Shown here in pieces: positions 22,555 to 33,736 of a stretch of 64,000 nucleotides of DNA; position 1 is the stretch's first letter; each line of letters opens with the position of its first letter. Both the position numbers and the translations under genes were made by a program. The stretch comes from Dactylorhiza incarnata (lineage: Eukaryota > Streptophyta > Magnoliopsida > Asparagales > Orchidaceae): positions 15,035,001-15,099,000 of the forward strand of contig JAWHQI010000009.1 of the NCBI GenBank assembly GCA_033032865.1, read 5' to 3'. The notes below the pieces were generated by a model. The model did not search any database. It was not told where the DNA came from and was given only the letters and a program-made list of their open reading frames with translations.

Positions 22555-22559
22555 CGCCC

Positions 22560-23346
22560 CCTTAAGCTGGAGGAGAAACCTTCAGTTTGGACACATCATA
22601 AAAAGAGAGGTAATGGTGGTTGGCAACGTGGGACAAAACAACAACCACCGGGGCTTTAATTTGACTGAGAAAACCCATGTTTGATTTTTTTCCCCTAAAA
22701 GTGTGAAGGTTTCATGATAATCAACCACCCGAGTTTGGGTATTTCCATAATTTTGCCTTAATTTTTCTTTACTGAGAAAACCCACATTGACGCAACTGCC
22801 TTTTCTCCTGGAGGGAGTGAGAGATTTCCCCTGTTTGATTTTTTTTACAAAGGCCAACATTTCCTCTACTTTTTTCATTTAGTACACCAATTGTAGCCTG
22901 CCAATGTTTAGGAACAATAATCGAGGATAGAGAAGAGAAAAGTTTTATGTTCAAGGGTGAGGTTATGATATGAATATAGTTGGAAAGATAATGATTAATG
23001 CAACATATTGTGCCTTTAAAGCGAGCGAGAGGAACGTGAAGGTGATCTTAGGAATGTGAAGATGCCTTTTTTCATTTACCTATATGCTTGCGATGATAAG
23101 ATTTAGGAAGGGACGGTTTGAGATTCCTTATAGGAGGGATAGTTGTACCATTTGTAGGTGCTGATGTATGTATTATAGGTGGTGGTATATGCTTGAAAAG
23201 GGAATAACATGTAATGGAAGAGGAATATCACCAATATTTTCTCTTCAAAATGATTTTCGTCATCACACCTTTTCTCCTGATGAGAATCATAATCCTAGGC
23301 GAGAAATAAGATCCCCTCACAAAAAGTAATTGTACAAAAGAAACAA
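22560..23346 (-). pseudogene. Element N/H: RT start and linker
   Basis: Minus-strand frames around 22580-22990 read VPKHWQATIGV, a degraded EEMLAF region, TRVVDYHETFTLLGE and WVFSVK in the wrong order of frames, all from the copia RT amino end. The stretch 22990-23346 resembles the low-complexity linker between integrase and RT. The RT core and RNase H are absent. Confidence 0.55.
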
Positions 23347-23644
23347 TGATACGTATTTGCGGGAGTCGCTATATGACTTGTTTCTTTATTGTATTAATTG
23401 GGTATTACTTTACTCTTTAAATATTTTGTCATGTAGTGTGGGGCTCCATCTATATAAGGAGCCCTAGGGTTGGAGTCAAAATGATACGTATTGGTTGTTT
23501 GTCTCTCTTGGAGAGAGGAGTGCCTTGGAGGACTCAGTCTCCAGGTGCTTGATGGGAGATGATCTCCCGTTTGTATCTGTGTTTCCTTTTTATTGCAATC
23601 TAAATTCTCATTCATGTTTTTCTTGATACGATTACGGCGTATCA
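23347..23644. mobile_element. Solo LTR with target duplication AACAA
   Basis: This 298-bp segment starts TGATACGTATTTG, ends ACGGCGTATCA and is flanked by AACAA on both sides (23342-23346 and 23645-23649). It contains CTATATAAGGAGCCC (about 23451), a good TATA box in plus-strand reading. No internal domain is present, so it is best read as a recombined solo LTR inside element N/H. Confidence 0.75.
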
Positions 23645-23649
23645 AACAA

Positions 23650-24622
23650 GGGGTTGGCGGGTGGTAGCAACGGTAACCTTTGATAGTGAACGAGTAACCA
23701 ACAAAGATGCATTTTTGGAACGGTTAATTTAATTTGTCAAGATGTATGTGGTGAATGTGAACATAACAAACACATCTAAATACACGGGGAGAAAAATGAG
23801 AGGAATATACCAAGCAGTTAGAAGACAGGTGTGCAATTGGTGTAGCATGATGTAAGACCCTAGATGGAAGATGGCTAATAAGGTGAATCATAGTCAAAAC
23901 ATCCTCCTCTCAATACTACTTGGGAAGATACATACTAACAGGTAAGCTGGCAACTTCAATCGTTCAACTACATCCATTTTTAATCGAGTTATGGACACGT
24001 AGTTTGATGAAAAGTATTACTGTTGGCTAAATAAGTCTCAAACACTCAATCATTATCGTTCTCACCCTCGTTATCACTACGAAGTGCTCATGTAACTCCT
24101 CCAAATTGAGTCATTATCATTTGGTGAGCCTTTTTAAAACTACTAATCACCTATTTTTTCTTATAATAAATTTATTTAACACTAGGTAAATAATCAATAA
24201 AGGTGGACGATCTGAAGCCAGATAAGGAAAAAACCCATGCATCAATATGAATTACATGAAAAGGAGAAATACTAAGATGAGAAGCATTGCTTGGATTAGG
24301 ACGAACATGTTTAGATAGTTCACAAACATCACATATAAGTTTTCAAGCAAAGTATTAAAAAAAACTTTGTAGATAAGGACGAGAAGGATGTCTGAAACAT
24401 TGATGCCAACAATGAACATTAGTAAGGAACAATGTGAGTGTAAAAAGCCTTAAAAGTTATATCATGATCCAATCAGTAGAATCCCTCACGGTTCCTACCA
24501 TTGTTAATGTGTTGCTTCACAACCAACACTTGAAAAGACACATCAAGAAAAAATGGTTACTGAGCAATTCAACAATTTGGTTAAATGATTGTTGCAAAGC
24601 AGACTATGAGGGAATGAGGGAA
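23650..24622 (-). pseudogene. Element N/H: integrase, pre-integrase and protease relic
   Basis: On the minus strand, fragments match copia integrase C-terminal residues (PRVFRCVCYV and a C-I-F-V-G-Y-like stretch, 23690-23790). Further right come the zinc region (DVCELSKHV-like, HWQHQCFRHPS, 24310-24420) and the protease downstream segment (VPSFPHSLL, LTKLLNCSVT, 24540-24625). Frequent stops mark it as old. It is interrupted by element E at 24628 and resumes at 29777. Confidence 0.6.
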
Positions 24623-24627
24623 CATGT

Positions 24628-24748
24628 TGTTGAATGATAGAATTGATTGATTCATTTGGAGACAATATCCCTTTTATATATGGAGGCTGATGATACAAAG
24701 CAAAATATTCGAGAAAATAATACATAAAAACTACTACATATTATAACA
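24628..24748 (-). repeat. 3' LTR of element E
   Basis: TGTTGAATGATAG to ATTATAACA, 121 bp, with CTTTTATATATGGAGG as a promoter-like box. Confidence 0.88.
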
Positions 24749-24829
24749 CTCCCCCTCAAGTTGGACATGAGATGTTAATCATGCTCAACTTGTCAACAAT
24801 TCTTCCAAATATATGCATACTCAACCCTT

Positions 24830-26315
24830 TTGTGAGAATGTCAGCAAGTTGTCTGTCAGAGGGAACAAAAGGAGTACACACAACTCCCTTCTCAATGTTC
24901 TCCTTGATAAAGTGTCGATCTACATCAATGTGTTTAGTGCGGTCATGTTGAACAGGGTTTTAGGCTATACTGATAACAACCTTATTGTCACAATACAGCC
25001 GGATGGGTTCGGCTTCAGTAAGGCCTGGGTCACTCACCAAGGAACGTAGCCATAAGCCTTCACAAACCCCATGAGCCATAGCTCTAAACTCGGCTTCTGC
25101 ACTGGATCTTGCCATAACTTGTTGTTTCTTGCTCTTACCAAGTAACGAGGTTACCCCCAACGAGAGAATAATATCCTGAGGTTGATCGTCGATCTTCAAC
25201 AGACCAGGCCCAATCAACATCAGCGTAAACTTCAATATTTCGACATGAATTTGGAGCAAACAAGATCCCACTTCCTGGTGAGGATTTGAGATGCCTAAGA
25301 ATTCTGTGAGCTGCATCCACATGACCCGTCTTTGGAGCATGCATGAACTGGCTGATAACACTCATCGCATAAGAAATATCCGGGCGAGTATGAGACAGGT
25401 AGATCAGCCTCCATACTAATCTCTAAAATTCAGAGATGTCTTCAATCACCTCTCTTTTATGCCTCAATCAGTGGTTTACTTCAATTGGGGTGTCAGTTGG
25501 TCTACATCCACTCATCCACACCTTCTCAAGGAGGTCTAGAGTATATTTTCTCTGAGAGATGAAGATTCCCTGCTTGGACCTTGCGACCTCAATACCCATG
25601 AAATACCTGAGTTTTCCCAGGTCCTTGACCTCAAACTCACTGGCTAATTTCTGTTTTAGATTCTTGATTTCTTCCATGTCATCACCTGTTATGACTATAT
25701 CATCAACATATACAATGAGGACAGTGAGTTTACTGGTCCTATGTTTGATGAACAATTTATGATCAGCATTGCTCTTGTGATGCCCAAATGACACCATAGC
25801 TTTGTGAAATCTCCTAAACCAGGCTCTTGGGGATTGTTTCAGCCCATATAGAGCCTTCTTTAATCTGCAGACTTTTCCTTCTGCACCTTTAGGAGTGAGG
25901 CCTGGTGGAATAGATATGTAAACTTCCTCATCCAGATCCCCATGGAGGAACGCATTCTTCACATCAAGTTGCCAAAGGTCCCAACCCTTGCAAACAGCAC
26001 AGGATAACAAGACCTTAATAGTGTTTATCTTTTCCACTGGGGCAAATGTTTCCTGATAGTCAATTCTCAGGGTTTGTGTATAATCTCTTGCCACCAGCCT
26101 TGCCTTACACCTTTCGACAATCCCTTGAGAGTTCTGTTTGACAGAAAACACATATTAGCACCCAACGGTCCTCTTTTCATGGGGAGATGCACCAAATCCC
26201 ATGTATGGTTCTTCTCAAGGGCAGTCATTTTCTCAAACATCGCCTCTCTCCACATAGGGACCTCCATGGCATGCTGCCAAGATGCAAGTATGGAAAGAGA
26301 AGTGAGGGAAGACAC
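24830..26315 (-). pseudogene. RT and RNase H of element E
   Basis: The minus strand from 26315 reads SWQHAMEVPMWREAMFEKMTALEKNHTW. RT is then open from 26151 to 25468 for 227 codons, with [38 protein letters not shown] and catalytic YVDDIVITGDD (about 25700). RNase H follows in shifted frames: YADVDWAWSVEDRRST, ARSSAEAEFRAMAHG, YCDNKVVISIA (25365-24960). The stops and frame changes make it inactive. Confidence 0.85.
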
Positions 26316-26384
26316 AAAGGTTTTGTGGTAAGTAGAAAAAGAGTCGTAAGATACATAATGTGAAAGAGGATGCTGAGTACAAGA

Positions 26385-27600
26385 TCAGATACCTTTCCTA
26401 AGGGCAATAGGTAGATCAGAAGGCCCTGAGTGATGCTCCAATAATAGTTCTGGTGGCATAATCGGATCTTGTGTTCTGGTCCCCGTTGAGCGCCGAGTAT
26501 ATACCTGCAAGCTCGGAGCAGTAGATGGAATAGATAGAGGAACAGTAGAGGGATTCACCCACTGGTGTAAACTCCCCCTGAAATGAGGGATAAGGAGGAG
26601 GTATTGGCAGAGGTACCGACATAGAAGGATGGTTACCCGAGGCAGGGTAGTAAGCCTCAGATTCACGGAACATGACATCCATAGTGACAAACACTTTCTT
26701 TGTAGGTGGGTGAAAACACTTGTAGCCCTTCTATGTGGGAGAGTAGCCAATAAAGTCACACTTGAGTCCGCGAGGCTCAAGTTTGGTAGGACGAGGGTAG
26801 TGGATGTGAGCGAAGCAGAAACATCCAAACACCTTAGGGGAAAGCTGAGTAGGAGGCACATGGAGAGTGCTAAAAGGAGTGGCATTCCCAAGGACGCGCG
26901 GGGGCATACGATTAATAAAATACGCCGCAGTAAGAACCGCATCCCCCAATAGAATTTGGGAAGATGCATGGTGGACAAAAGGTAGCGAGCAACTTCCAGT
27001 AGATGACGATTTTTCCACTCAGCAACACCATTCTGTGCTGGGGAATAAGCGCAAGTAGTCTGGTGGAGGTTGCCATGATCAACAAGATATTGCTCAAACT
27101 GCGAATCCATGTATTTACGACCATTGTCGCTGTGAAGAGTTTTAATGGTGATATCAAATTGAGTGAAGATCTTGTTATGAAATTTATGAAAAACATGAAA
27201 TACATAACTTTTGTTCCGCAACAAATATAACCAAGTAGCACGAGAAAAACAATCGATAAAAGTAACAAACCACACACAACCAGTGATAGAAGGTATCGAG
27301 CAAGGTCCCCAAATATCAGTATGAATAATTGCAAAAGGGGTTGAACTAGGTAACGAAACATGATTAAACGTAGTATGATGTTTGTTAATAGTACAACATC
27401 ACGCACAAAGGTATTAAAAACAATAATAGACATAGTAGGAAAGAGCAATTTCATAACAGCAGTAGACGGGTGACCCAGGCGACAATGCCTGAAATACAAT
27501 GAATAGGTAGTGCTGGAATGAAGAGCATGTGGAGGTTAAGTTGGGCTGGAGTCAAGCACATAGAGACCCTTGACCATGCTACTAGATCCAATCACCTTCC
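26385..27600 (-). pseudogene. Pre-integrase and integrase of element E
   Basis: Minus-strand fragments: HCRLGHPSTAVMKLLFPTM (about 27490), WFVTFIDCFSRATW (27275), LHSDNGRKYMDSQFEQYL, TCAYSPAQNGVAEWKNRHL (about 27045), then PPRVLGNATPFSTL and CDFIGYSPT in another frame (26890-26731). The residues of the D,D,35E triad are recognisable except that several frames are needed to read them. Confidence 0.8.
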
Positions 27601-29220
27601 CCGTCGTCAGGTCCTGAAAAACACAAGAGGAAGGAAGGTCACAGAGCAATGCATGGAATTAGTTAGATGACTAATAGAAAGTAAATTACGAGTGAAATTG
27701 GGAACATGAAGGACAAATGACAAGGTGAGAGAGGAACAGGAGATGGAACCCTTTCCGGCAATAAATGAAAGAGAGCTATCTGCAATGCTCACCTTATCGC
27801 GACCAGAAAGAGGGTTATATGAGATGAAACCTGAAGCGGATTCAGTCATATGATCTGTGGCCCCAAAGTCAATGATCCACTAGGTTGAAGGATGGGAGGC
27901 ATCTTGTGAGCACCTGGAAGTCCCGTGTGAGCATATGAGGACGAGGCAGAAAACTCCGTAGAAAGGCCCTGCATCAAGCGACCGAGGGCAAGCACTTCAT
28001 CTGCCTTGAATTCGCTGGGAAGAGCAGAGCCATCAGTGCTGGAATGGCTAGGGGGAATGTCCACAGTAGCATCAGAGAGATGAGCGGAACGAAGAGAAGC
28101 ATGACGACCTGAAGATCTCCCCAAAACACGGCCTCCACGAGGTGGAGCACCCCCTCTTGGTGGAGGGAACCCATGGAGCCTGAAGTAAGTGTCCCGAGTG
28201 TGGCGGTTCTTTTCCACAATAACACAGAGAAGATGGTCTTTATTGGAGCCCTTCAGCTTTGAGTCACGAGATAGACGACCACCAAGAATAGAAGGGGTAG
28301 CAGTAGCAAGAGCAGAACTCTCAGGAGCTGGATCTGGAAGTAAGGTCTGGCGGCGATCGAATTCTTGCTGCACAATACTGTTGACCTCAGGAAGGGAAGG
28401 TAACTGTGGACGCCCCAAATTCCGAACACTGATCTGATCAAAGTCCCGATGAAGACCATGAAGAAACTCAAAGATCCGATTGCGGTCTTCTCTGGCACAA
28501 ACCATCGCCTCATCAACAGGGCTAACAAAGGTGAGGGGATCAAAATGATCATATTCCTGATACAGCTGTGTGAACTCTAAGTAGTACACAGAAGAGGGCG
28601 ATCACCCTATCGGAGTAAGGATATCTTCCGTCGCAACTGAAAGATCTGAGCGGCATTGCCCCGACGAGAGTATGTAGACTCGGCTCGTCTCCAAATGTCC
28701 GCAACATTGTCGAGAAATAAATAATTACGAGCGATGGACTCCTGCATAGAATTGGTAAGCCAAGACATGACTAAGGAATTCTCCGACTCCCACGATCACC
28801 CTATTGGAGTAAGGATATCTTCCGTCGCAACTGAAAGATCTGAGCGGCATTGCCCCGACGAGAGTATGTAGACTCGGCTCGTCTCCAAATGTCCGCAACA
28901 TTGTCGAGAAATAAATAATTATGAGCGATGGACTCCTGCATAGAATTGGTAAGCCAAGACATGACTAAAAAATTCTCCGACTCCCACTGTATCCAATTGG
29001 AGGAGGTCTTGACTGGTTACTTCGTTTGGCCATTGACATAGCCAAAGAGTTGACGACTTTTGAGCGCTAAGGTGATAGACCGGGACCATGAAAGGTAATT
29101 AGAATCATCCAGGCGAATGGTAATAATCTGGGGAATATTATGATCATGGTTCCTACAGAGAGAATTCACTGGACGGACAACCGCTGATGAGGGAGCGGTA
29201 GAATCATCACCGCTAGACAT
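27600..29220 (-). pseudogene. gag and protease of element E
   Basis: Gag starts MSSGDDSTAPSS at 29220, stops at 29017, and continues in broken form. From 28589 a 247-codon frame holds YYLEFTQLYQEYDHFDP, a degenerate zinc knuckle (C-V-I-V-EKNRHTRDTYF, key Cys lost) and the protease region ending near 27846. An in-frame-length duplication of 195 bp lies at 28599-28988. Confidence 0.8.
28599..28988 (-). repeat. 195-bp tandem duplication in gag of element E
   Basis: 28599-28793 and 28794-28988 are almost identical; both start CGATCACCCTAT and end near TTCTCCGACTCCCA, with only a few differences. The unit equals 65 codons. Confidence 0.85.
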
Positions 29221-29655
29221 AGTGGCTCAAGAATAGAAATCTGGAGACCACCAAAGACTTAAGGCAACAAGGAACGGTAGATTACACTGAGAACAAAACG
29301 AATCTGGAAGGGGAGAGGAAGAGAAATCCACTCCATGCAATCACCAAGAAACGCTGACCACGCCGGAAGGGGCAGACACTTCACTGCATTGAGAATCTGG
29401 CGCCGGACAAGGACTGAAAAGGAAGGAGCGGCAGAAGAACTGCTGGATGTTGTTCCCGAGAACAAGAGACGCAGGAGACACGAGGGACGACGGCGGGAGG
29501 AGAGAACTGCGGTAGTGAGAGCAGAGAACCGAGCGACGACGAGCGAGAAGGGCGCAGACGTGAGCGGGATCAAAGGACGGGCGCGGAAGCGAGAAGCGGA
29601 AGCGAGAAGCGAACGGAGGAACCACTAGGGCACCAGAGCACGCGCTCTGATACCA

Positions 29656-29776
29656 TGTTGACCGATAGAATTGATTGATTCATTTCGAGACAATATCCCC
29701 TCTATATATGGAGGCGGATAATACAAAGCGAAATATTCGAGAAAATAATGCATAAAACCTACTACATATTATAACA
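29656..29776 (-). repeat. 5' LTR of element E
   Basis: TGTTGACCGATAG to ATTATAACA, 121 bp, adjoining the primer site at 29644-29655 and the target duplication CATGT at 29777. Confidence 0.88.
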
Positions 29777-30261
29777 CATGTAAAACAGAGGAAAGGGAGA
29801 TATTGGGTGCACAAGGAATTGTCCCTTTCCCTGCAATAAATGAAGAAGGGCGCAGGATCGTGTTGACGTACAACGACGCTGGCGGCTGAAGAAGACCGAG
29901 ATCTGCTCTGATACCAAGTTGTTATGGGCCTACTTGGTGGTTGTCGGAGGATAGGCCGAAGGCGAATATGACGACGGCGGAGGAAGATACCGTGGAGCTG
30001 GAACCGCAACTGCCTAAGCAGGGCTTGCTCGTTAGAGGAGAGAGCTACCAATATCTCACCAAACAAGAGAAGGGGAAAACAAATTTATTCTTGCATTCCA
30101 ATACAAGACCAATGGGGTCCCTTAAGTAGACTTACAATCGACGCAAAAGGAAAGAATGACAAGGAAATAACAACAAAGGAAATAACGACAGACTTGGACA
30201 TAAACGATGAAATAAGAATGCGACATAAAAGCAATTAAATAATATAATAAGACCCATAACA
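29777..30261 (-). mobile_element. Element H: protease start, primer site and 5' LTR
   Basis: On the minus strand 29870-29777 reads FIAGKGTIPCAPNISLSSVLHV, the sequence just after the copia protease site, continuing across element E to 24622. Right of it lie the primer-site complement GCTCTGATACCA (29905-29916) and a 342-bp LTR, 29920-30261, starting TGTTATGGGCC and ending GACCCATAACA. Gag is missing between primer site and protease. The LTR does not resemble the one at 22442, so N and H may be two elements. Confidence 0.6.
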
Positions 30262-30639
30262 GAAAGACCCTTGGAGGCTATAAAAAGGGATGTGTTCATT
30301 TGGGCTAAGCAATCCGGAATCAATCCAAGCAATGTCTGCAAGCCATCAAAGAGTCAAGAGTTGTAAAGCTTTAAAGTGGTGAGTAGAAGTTTGAGTGTTC
30401 TCCCATTTCCACCATATAGTTGTGCGTGTAAGTGTGTGTGTGCATATAATTCCTCTACTAGAGAAGATGTGAAGGTTGACTTAGTTATGACGAAGGACAC
30501 AAAAAGGAGACAAGGCCGCACAAATCAAAGTTTGACCGTGGGTCCAGCGTTGTGTCCGTGACATTTGGTATCAGAGTTATGTTCGACCAAGTTGGGCGAA
30601 TTTCAGCAAGGTTCAACCAATTGGAGGTAAGCTTGTCGC

Positions 30640-32130
30640 AGATTTTTATAGGATTCACAAGAGGCACATCAATCAACAAGGCATATGAGGGAAAAGTTCC
30701 GCCGAAGTTCGAGGGGTCGTAAGATAACATAGCAAAGTTGCATGAGCAATATGGAGTTTGTCATGACGACAGTCCAAGCGTGGGGAGAGGACGCATTTAA
30801 GTGCACGGTGGTGACAAAATCCAAGGAGGTGCAGATCCAAAGAGTGATGCATGATGTTCTTGATGTTGAGGCTAGTAAACTCTTAAAAATGAGAGAATCC
30901 CTACCGGCCATGTTGGATGCTAGAATCCGAGAGAAAGGGGAAACTGATGGGTGGAGCACAACACTTTATCTTAAAGGTAAAATCATCTGCTCAGAGTGGT
31001 TCAAAGGTCTTGGAACAGTAGAAGAGGTTGATGACTTTGTAGAGAACTTGGAGCGGCATTTTCTCGCAAATATGATCACCGATGAGGCAACACGGATATG
31101 AACCACTCTATTTCACTTGGTAAAAAAGCTTCATGATGGTGACTTGTTGTGCAAAAGAGGGAAACCATCAAGACTTGGGAGGATTTCAGGAGTGAACTTA
31201 GACATCAATTTGATCCCAAGTTCTCGAATGAGAATGTGGTAGTGATGCCAAAACGACATTACTTCATATGCAAGGAGAGTCATAGACCGATGGATTGCCC
31301 AATGCAGACTCCTTGTAAGCAGGCGTGCTTCTTTTGCAAAGGTGACCGCGATATAGAAAGTTGTCCAATCACACAATGGGTCATGGCAACTAAAGAAGAC
31401 AGCAACATCCACAATAACATAATTGAAATTGTTGAGGAAGAGGAAGTCGTTAGCGAAGGTGAGGTGGCCTGTGTTTCTGATGATGATGACGACTTGGGGA
31501 GCCAAGGAGTGTCTCTCTTAGAAGAACTCGACATCGAGCCTAAGCAATATATGGAGTTGAGTTGCTTAGTGGGTAACACTTCCGCGGTGGAAGAAGTGGT
31601 GTTATGCGATGTGAAGTAGGATATGGACGAAGACTCTGAGTGCCAAGAGGGTGAAGCTCACCAGGAGGTACGAATCATGGGATTCAAGGTGCAACCAGTT
31701 GAGGATGCAGAGTTCGAATGCCAAGGGAGTGAGGATGACAGAGGAATCAATCGAGGGGGTTCAATGATAAGCCATTGGAGGAAGATAGGTCTAAGTGTCG
31801 TGGAGGCAATGCTCGCACAAAGGCACCATGTAAAAAGATCTATGTGGAAAAAACAGGACACACCGTCCAATATCCAAGGGATCAAAGCTCACATTAAGGC
31901 CTGGCTTGAGAGTAAGCCAAAGTAGGACGTTGGCTTGATGACACTACTTGATGGAGTTGAAGATCACCTAGAAGCGATGAATTATTGGAGGCAATATCTC
32001 CACGATGATAGGAAGCAAGGCCTGATGGAGACATATGTTGCAAACCACCAAAAAGAAGGTTCGCTTGGGCTCCAAGTTGCAGAAGAGTTGCCCAACTTAC
32101 ACAAGTAGAGAAGGGAAAGGGTACGAACAT
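30640..32130 (+). pseudogene. gag of gypsy element I
   Basis: Frames at 30742-31101 and 31149-31619 give a plant gypsy-type capsid: VDDFVENLERHFLANMITDEATRI, a stop, then TIKTWEDFRSELRHQFDPKFSNENVV. A Cys/His region follows (YFICKESHRPMDCPMQ and CKQACFFCKGDRDIESC), then a run of Glu and Asp. Further frames to 32130 (EDHL-EA-NYWRQYL-like, stop-containing) have no known domain. Two or more stops separate the pieces. Confidence 0.65.
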
Positions 32131-32344
32131 TGATGTTACTCAATGTATTGTTGCGACGAGGGTGTCACAAGAATGGGTGTAGGAGAATGCCATAGGCTAC
32201 TAGTTCAAGGCGCAACCGTGACCATGCATACACGCACAGATGGCACAATAAGTCGCATATTGAGGTGATAAGGCTTCAAAGAGGTCGGAGACCCTTGGCA
32301 CAAGTTTTATTCCATACTCAAGATGCTCATACACAAGGGGAGCA

Positions 32345-33005
32345 TGCCAACAAAAAGACTTATGCGCAGTCATGATATTTTATGGCACAAAAGGATGCGA
32401 AAGTCTCCAGAAAAATGGAGAGAAATCTTGAAGATGATGGAAGATTCTAGAATGATATGAAGTACTCCAAAAGATTCTAGTCATGTAATGCTCTATAATA
32501 TGTAGAATTGTGTAGAGATTTCTAGAATATTCTAGAAGAGTGTGGAACCTTCTAGAGAACTCTATGTGTGTAGAAGTATCTAGAATGGTGTGGAATTGTG
32601 TAGAAATAGAAAGTAATCTAGAATTATCTAAAGTACTCTTGAATGCTATAGAATAATGTAGATCCTTGTATTTAACCATAAGAGGAGTGTAAAATAGTTT
32701 AGAAGAGTCTTAGAGTAGAGAGTTTCTTGGGTCTTCCCTTGGTTGGAGGGAAACCTCTTGGAGGCTATAAAAAGGGGATGTGTTTATTTGAGTCAAACAA
32801 TTCGGGAATCAACCCAAGAAATGTATACAAGTCATCAAAGAGTCGAGAGTTTTAAAGCTTTAAAGTGATGAATAGAAATTTGAGTGTTCTCCCCTTTCCA
32901 CCATATATTTGTGTGTGTGTGTATAATTCCGCTGCTAGAGAAGAGGTGAATGCTGGCTTAACTATTGCGAAGGGCCCAAAAAGGAGATAAGGCCGCACGA
33001 ATAAG
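32345..33005 (+). repeat. 3' LTR of gypsy element I
   Basis: It begins TGCCAACAAAAAG. The first half is dominated by TCTAGAA-type motifs; the second half has GGCTATAAAAAGGGG (about 32763-32777), a TATA box shared with the 5' copy at about 30273. Confidence 0.65.
32440..32559 (+). promoter_or_regulatory. Heat-shock-element-like cluster in LTR of element I
   Basis: Heat-shock factor binds inverted nGAAn pentamers. GAA-GA-TTC-TA-GAA occurs at 32440-32452. TTCTAGAATATTCTAGAA occurs at 32520-32537, four pentamers in perfect 5-bp register. The same register then continues with GAA at 32545, TTC at 32550 and GAG at 32555, only the unit at 32540 being off. They lie about 200-330 bp upstream of the TATA box. 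Function is inferred from sequence only. Confidence 0.5.
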
Positions 33006-33602
33006 GGTATTTATTTTTAACTGTCAGTTTGTTCAACTCTTGATAAGTAATGCATAACCTCAGTGTGTCGTCTTTTTTTTAAACATAGAGAACAACTACT
33101 CTTCAGGGCGATGAGCTAGGTCGTATAAAATTTCTATCTATGATCTCTTGAAGCCGACTTTTCAATTCTTTTGGGGCCATAGGATACCGTGTCTTCACTA
33201 CTCGCACAACACCCTCTATCAACTTTATCAGAAACACAATTTTTCTGTCTGATGGCACCACATGCAAGTCTTCTAAAAAAACTTCAAGAAATTCACGAAC
33301 CATTGACACTTTACCAAGCTCTTGTTTACTGTCTTTCTGACTCCTTAGCATGACCAACATCGTGTTGCATCCCTTCCGAATCTTTTTAATAGCTTTCATT
33401 GTTGAAATCATTGCTTTTGGTACTTCGCACATTCTATGAAAGTTTGATCTAGGAATTTTATTTTAATTTCCTTCTTATTGCAGTTTATGATTGCTTCATG
33501 CCTGAACAACCAATCCATATTGAATAGGATATCAAATTCAGTTAAAGGTAGGACTGCAAAATCAACCTACAACTACTTACGTCCCAAATTCAATAATATT
33601 TT
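33006..33602 (-). pseudogene. Gypsy element G: end of protease region and RT start
   Basis: The minus strand reads ILFNMDWLFRHEAIINC (about 33520-33480), then an open frame 33432-33103. That frame carries VREFLEVFLEDLHVVPSDRKIVFLIKLIEG and YPMAPKELKSRLQEIIDRNFIRPSSSP, the hallmark linker and amino end of Ty3/gypsy RT. The rest of pol is missing to the left, where element I lies. Element F separates this piece from the protease at 38623. Confidence 0.8.
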
Positions 33603-33606
33603 ACAC

Positions 33607-33729
33607 TGATGAAATGTTAGGATAATGAGAGAACATCTATTCCAATACAATATTCGGGTTTATATAGATAACCCGTACAACCATAATAATAATACGCAAA
33701 CATAAAATAATGATAACGCAAACTCAACA
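33607..33729 (-). repeat. 3' LTR of element F
   Basis: TGATGAAATGTTAGG to AACTCAACA, 123 bp; followed by CCCCCCCTCAAGTTGG, the complement of the purine tract. TTTATATAGATAA (about 33659-33671) is a promoter-like box. Confidence 0.93.
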
Positions 33730-33736
33730 CCCCCCC

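Larger units (their letters stand above)
24628..29776 (-). mobile_element. Ty1/copia element E (minus strand)
   Basis: This 5.15-kb element has 121-bp LTRs (24628-24748 and 29656-29776) differing at about ten positions. It has an exact target duplication CATGT (24623-24627 and 29777-29781), a primer site (complement GCTCTGATACCA, 29644-29655) and a purine tract complement CTCCCCCTCAAGTTGG after the left LTR. Its coding region has many stops. It is related to element F: the same domain order, similar LTR length and the same gag opening (QIITIRLDDSNYLSWSR). Confidence 0.9.
30262..33005 (+). mobile_element. Gag-only Ty3/gypsy element I (truncated)
   Basis: A partial 5' LTR (30262-30563, from CTTGGAGGCTATAAAAAGG to GTCCGTGACA) is followed by primer site TGGTATCAGAG (30566-30576). 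The 3' LTR starts after the purine tract ACAAGGGGAGCA at 32345 and matches the 5' copy from about 32753 on, ending by truncation near 33005. Only gag lies between; there is no protease, RT or integrase. Element H cuts the left LTR and gypsy G the right one. Confidence 0.7.
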
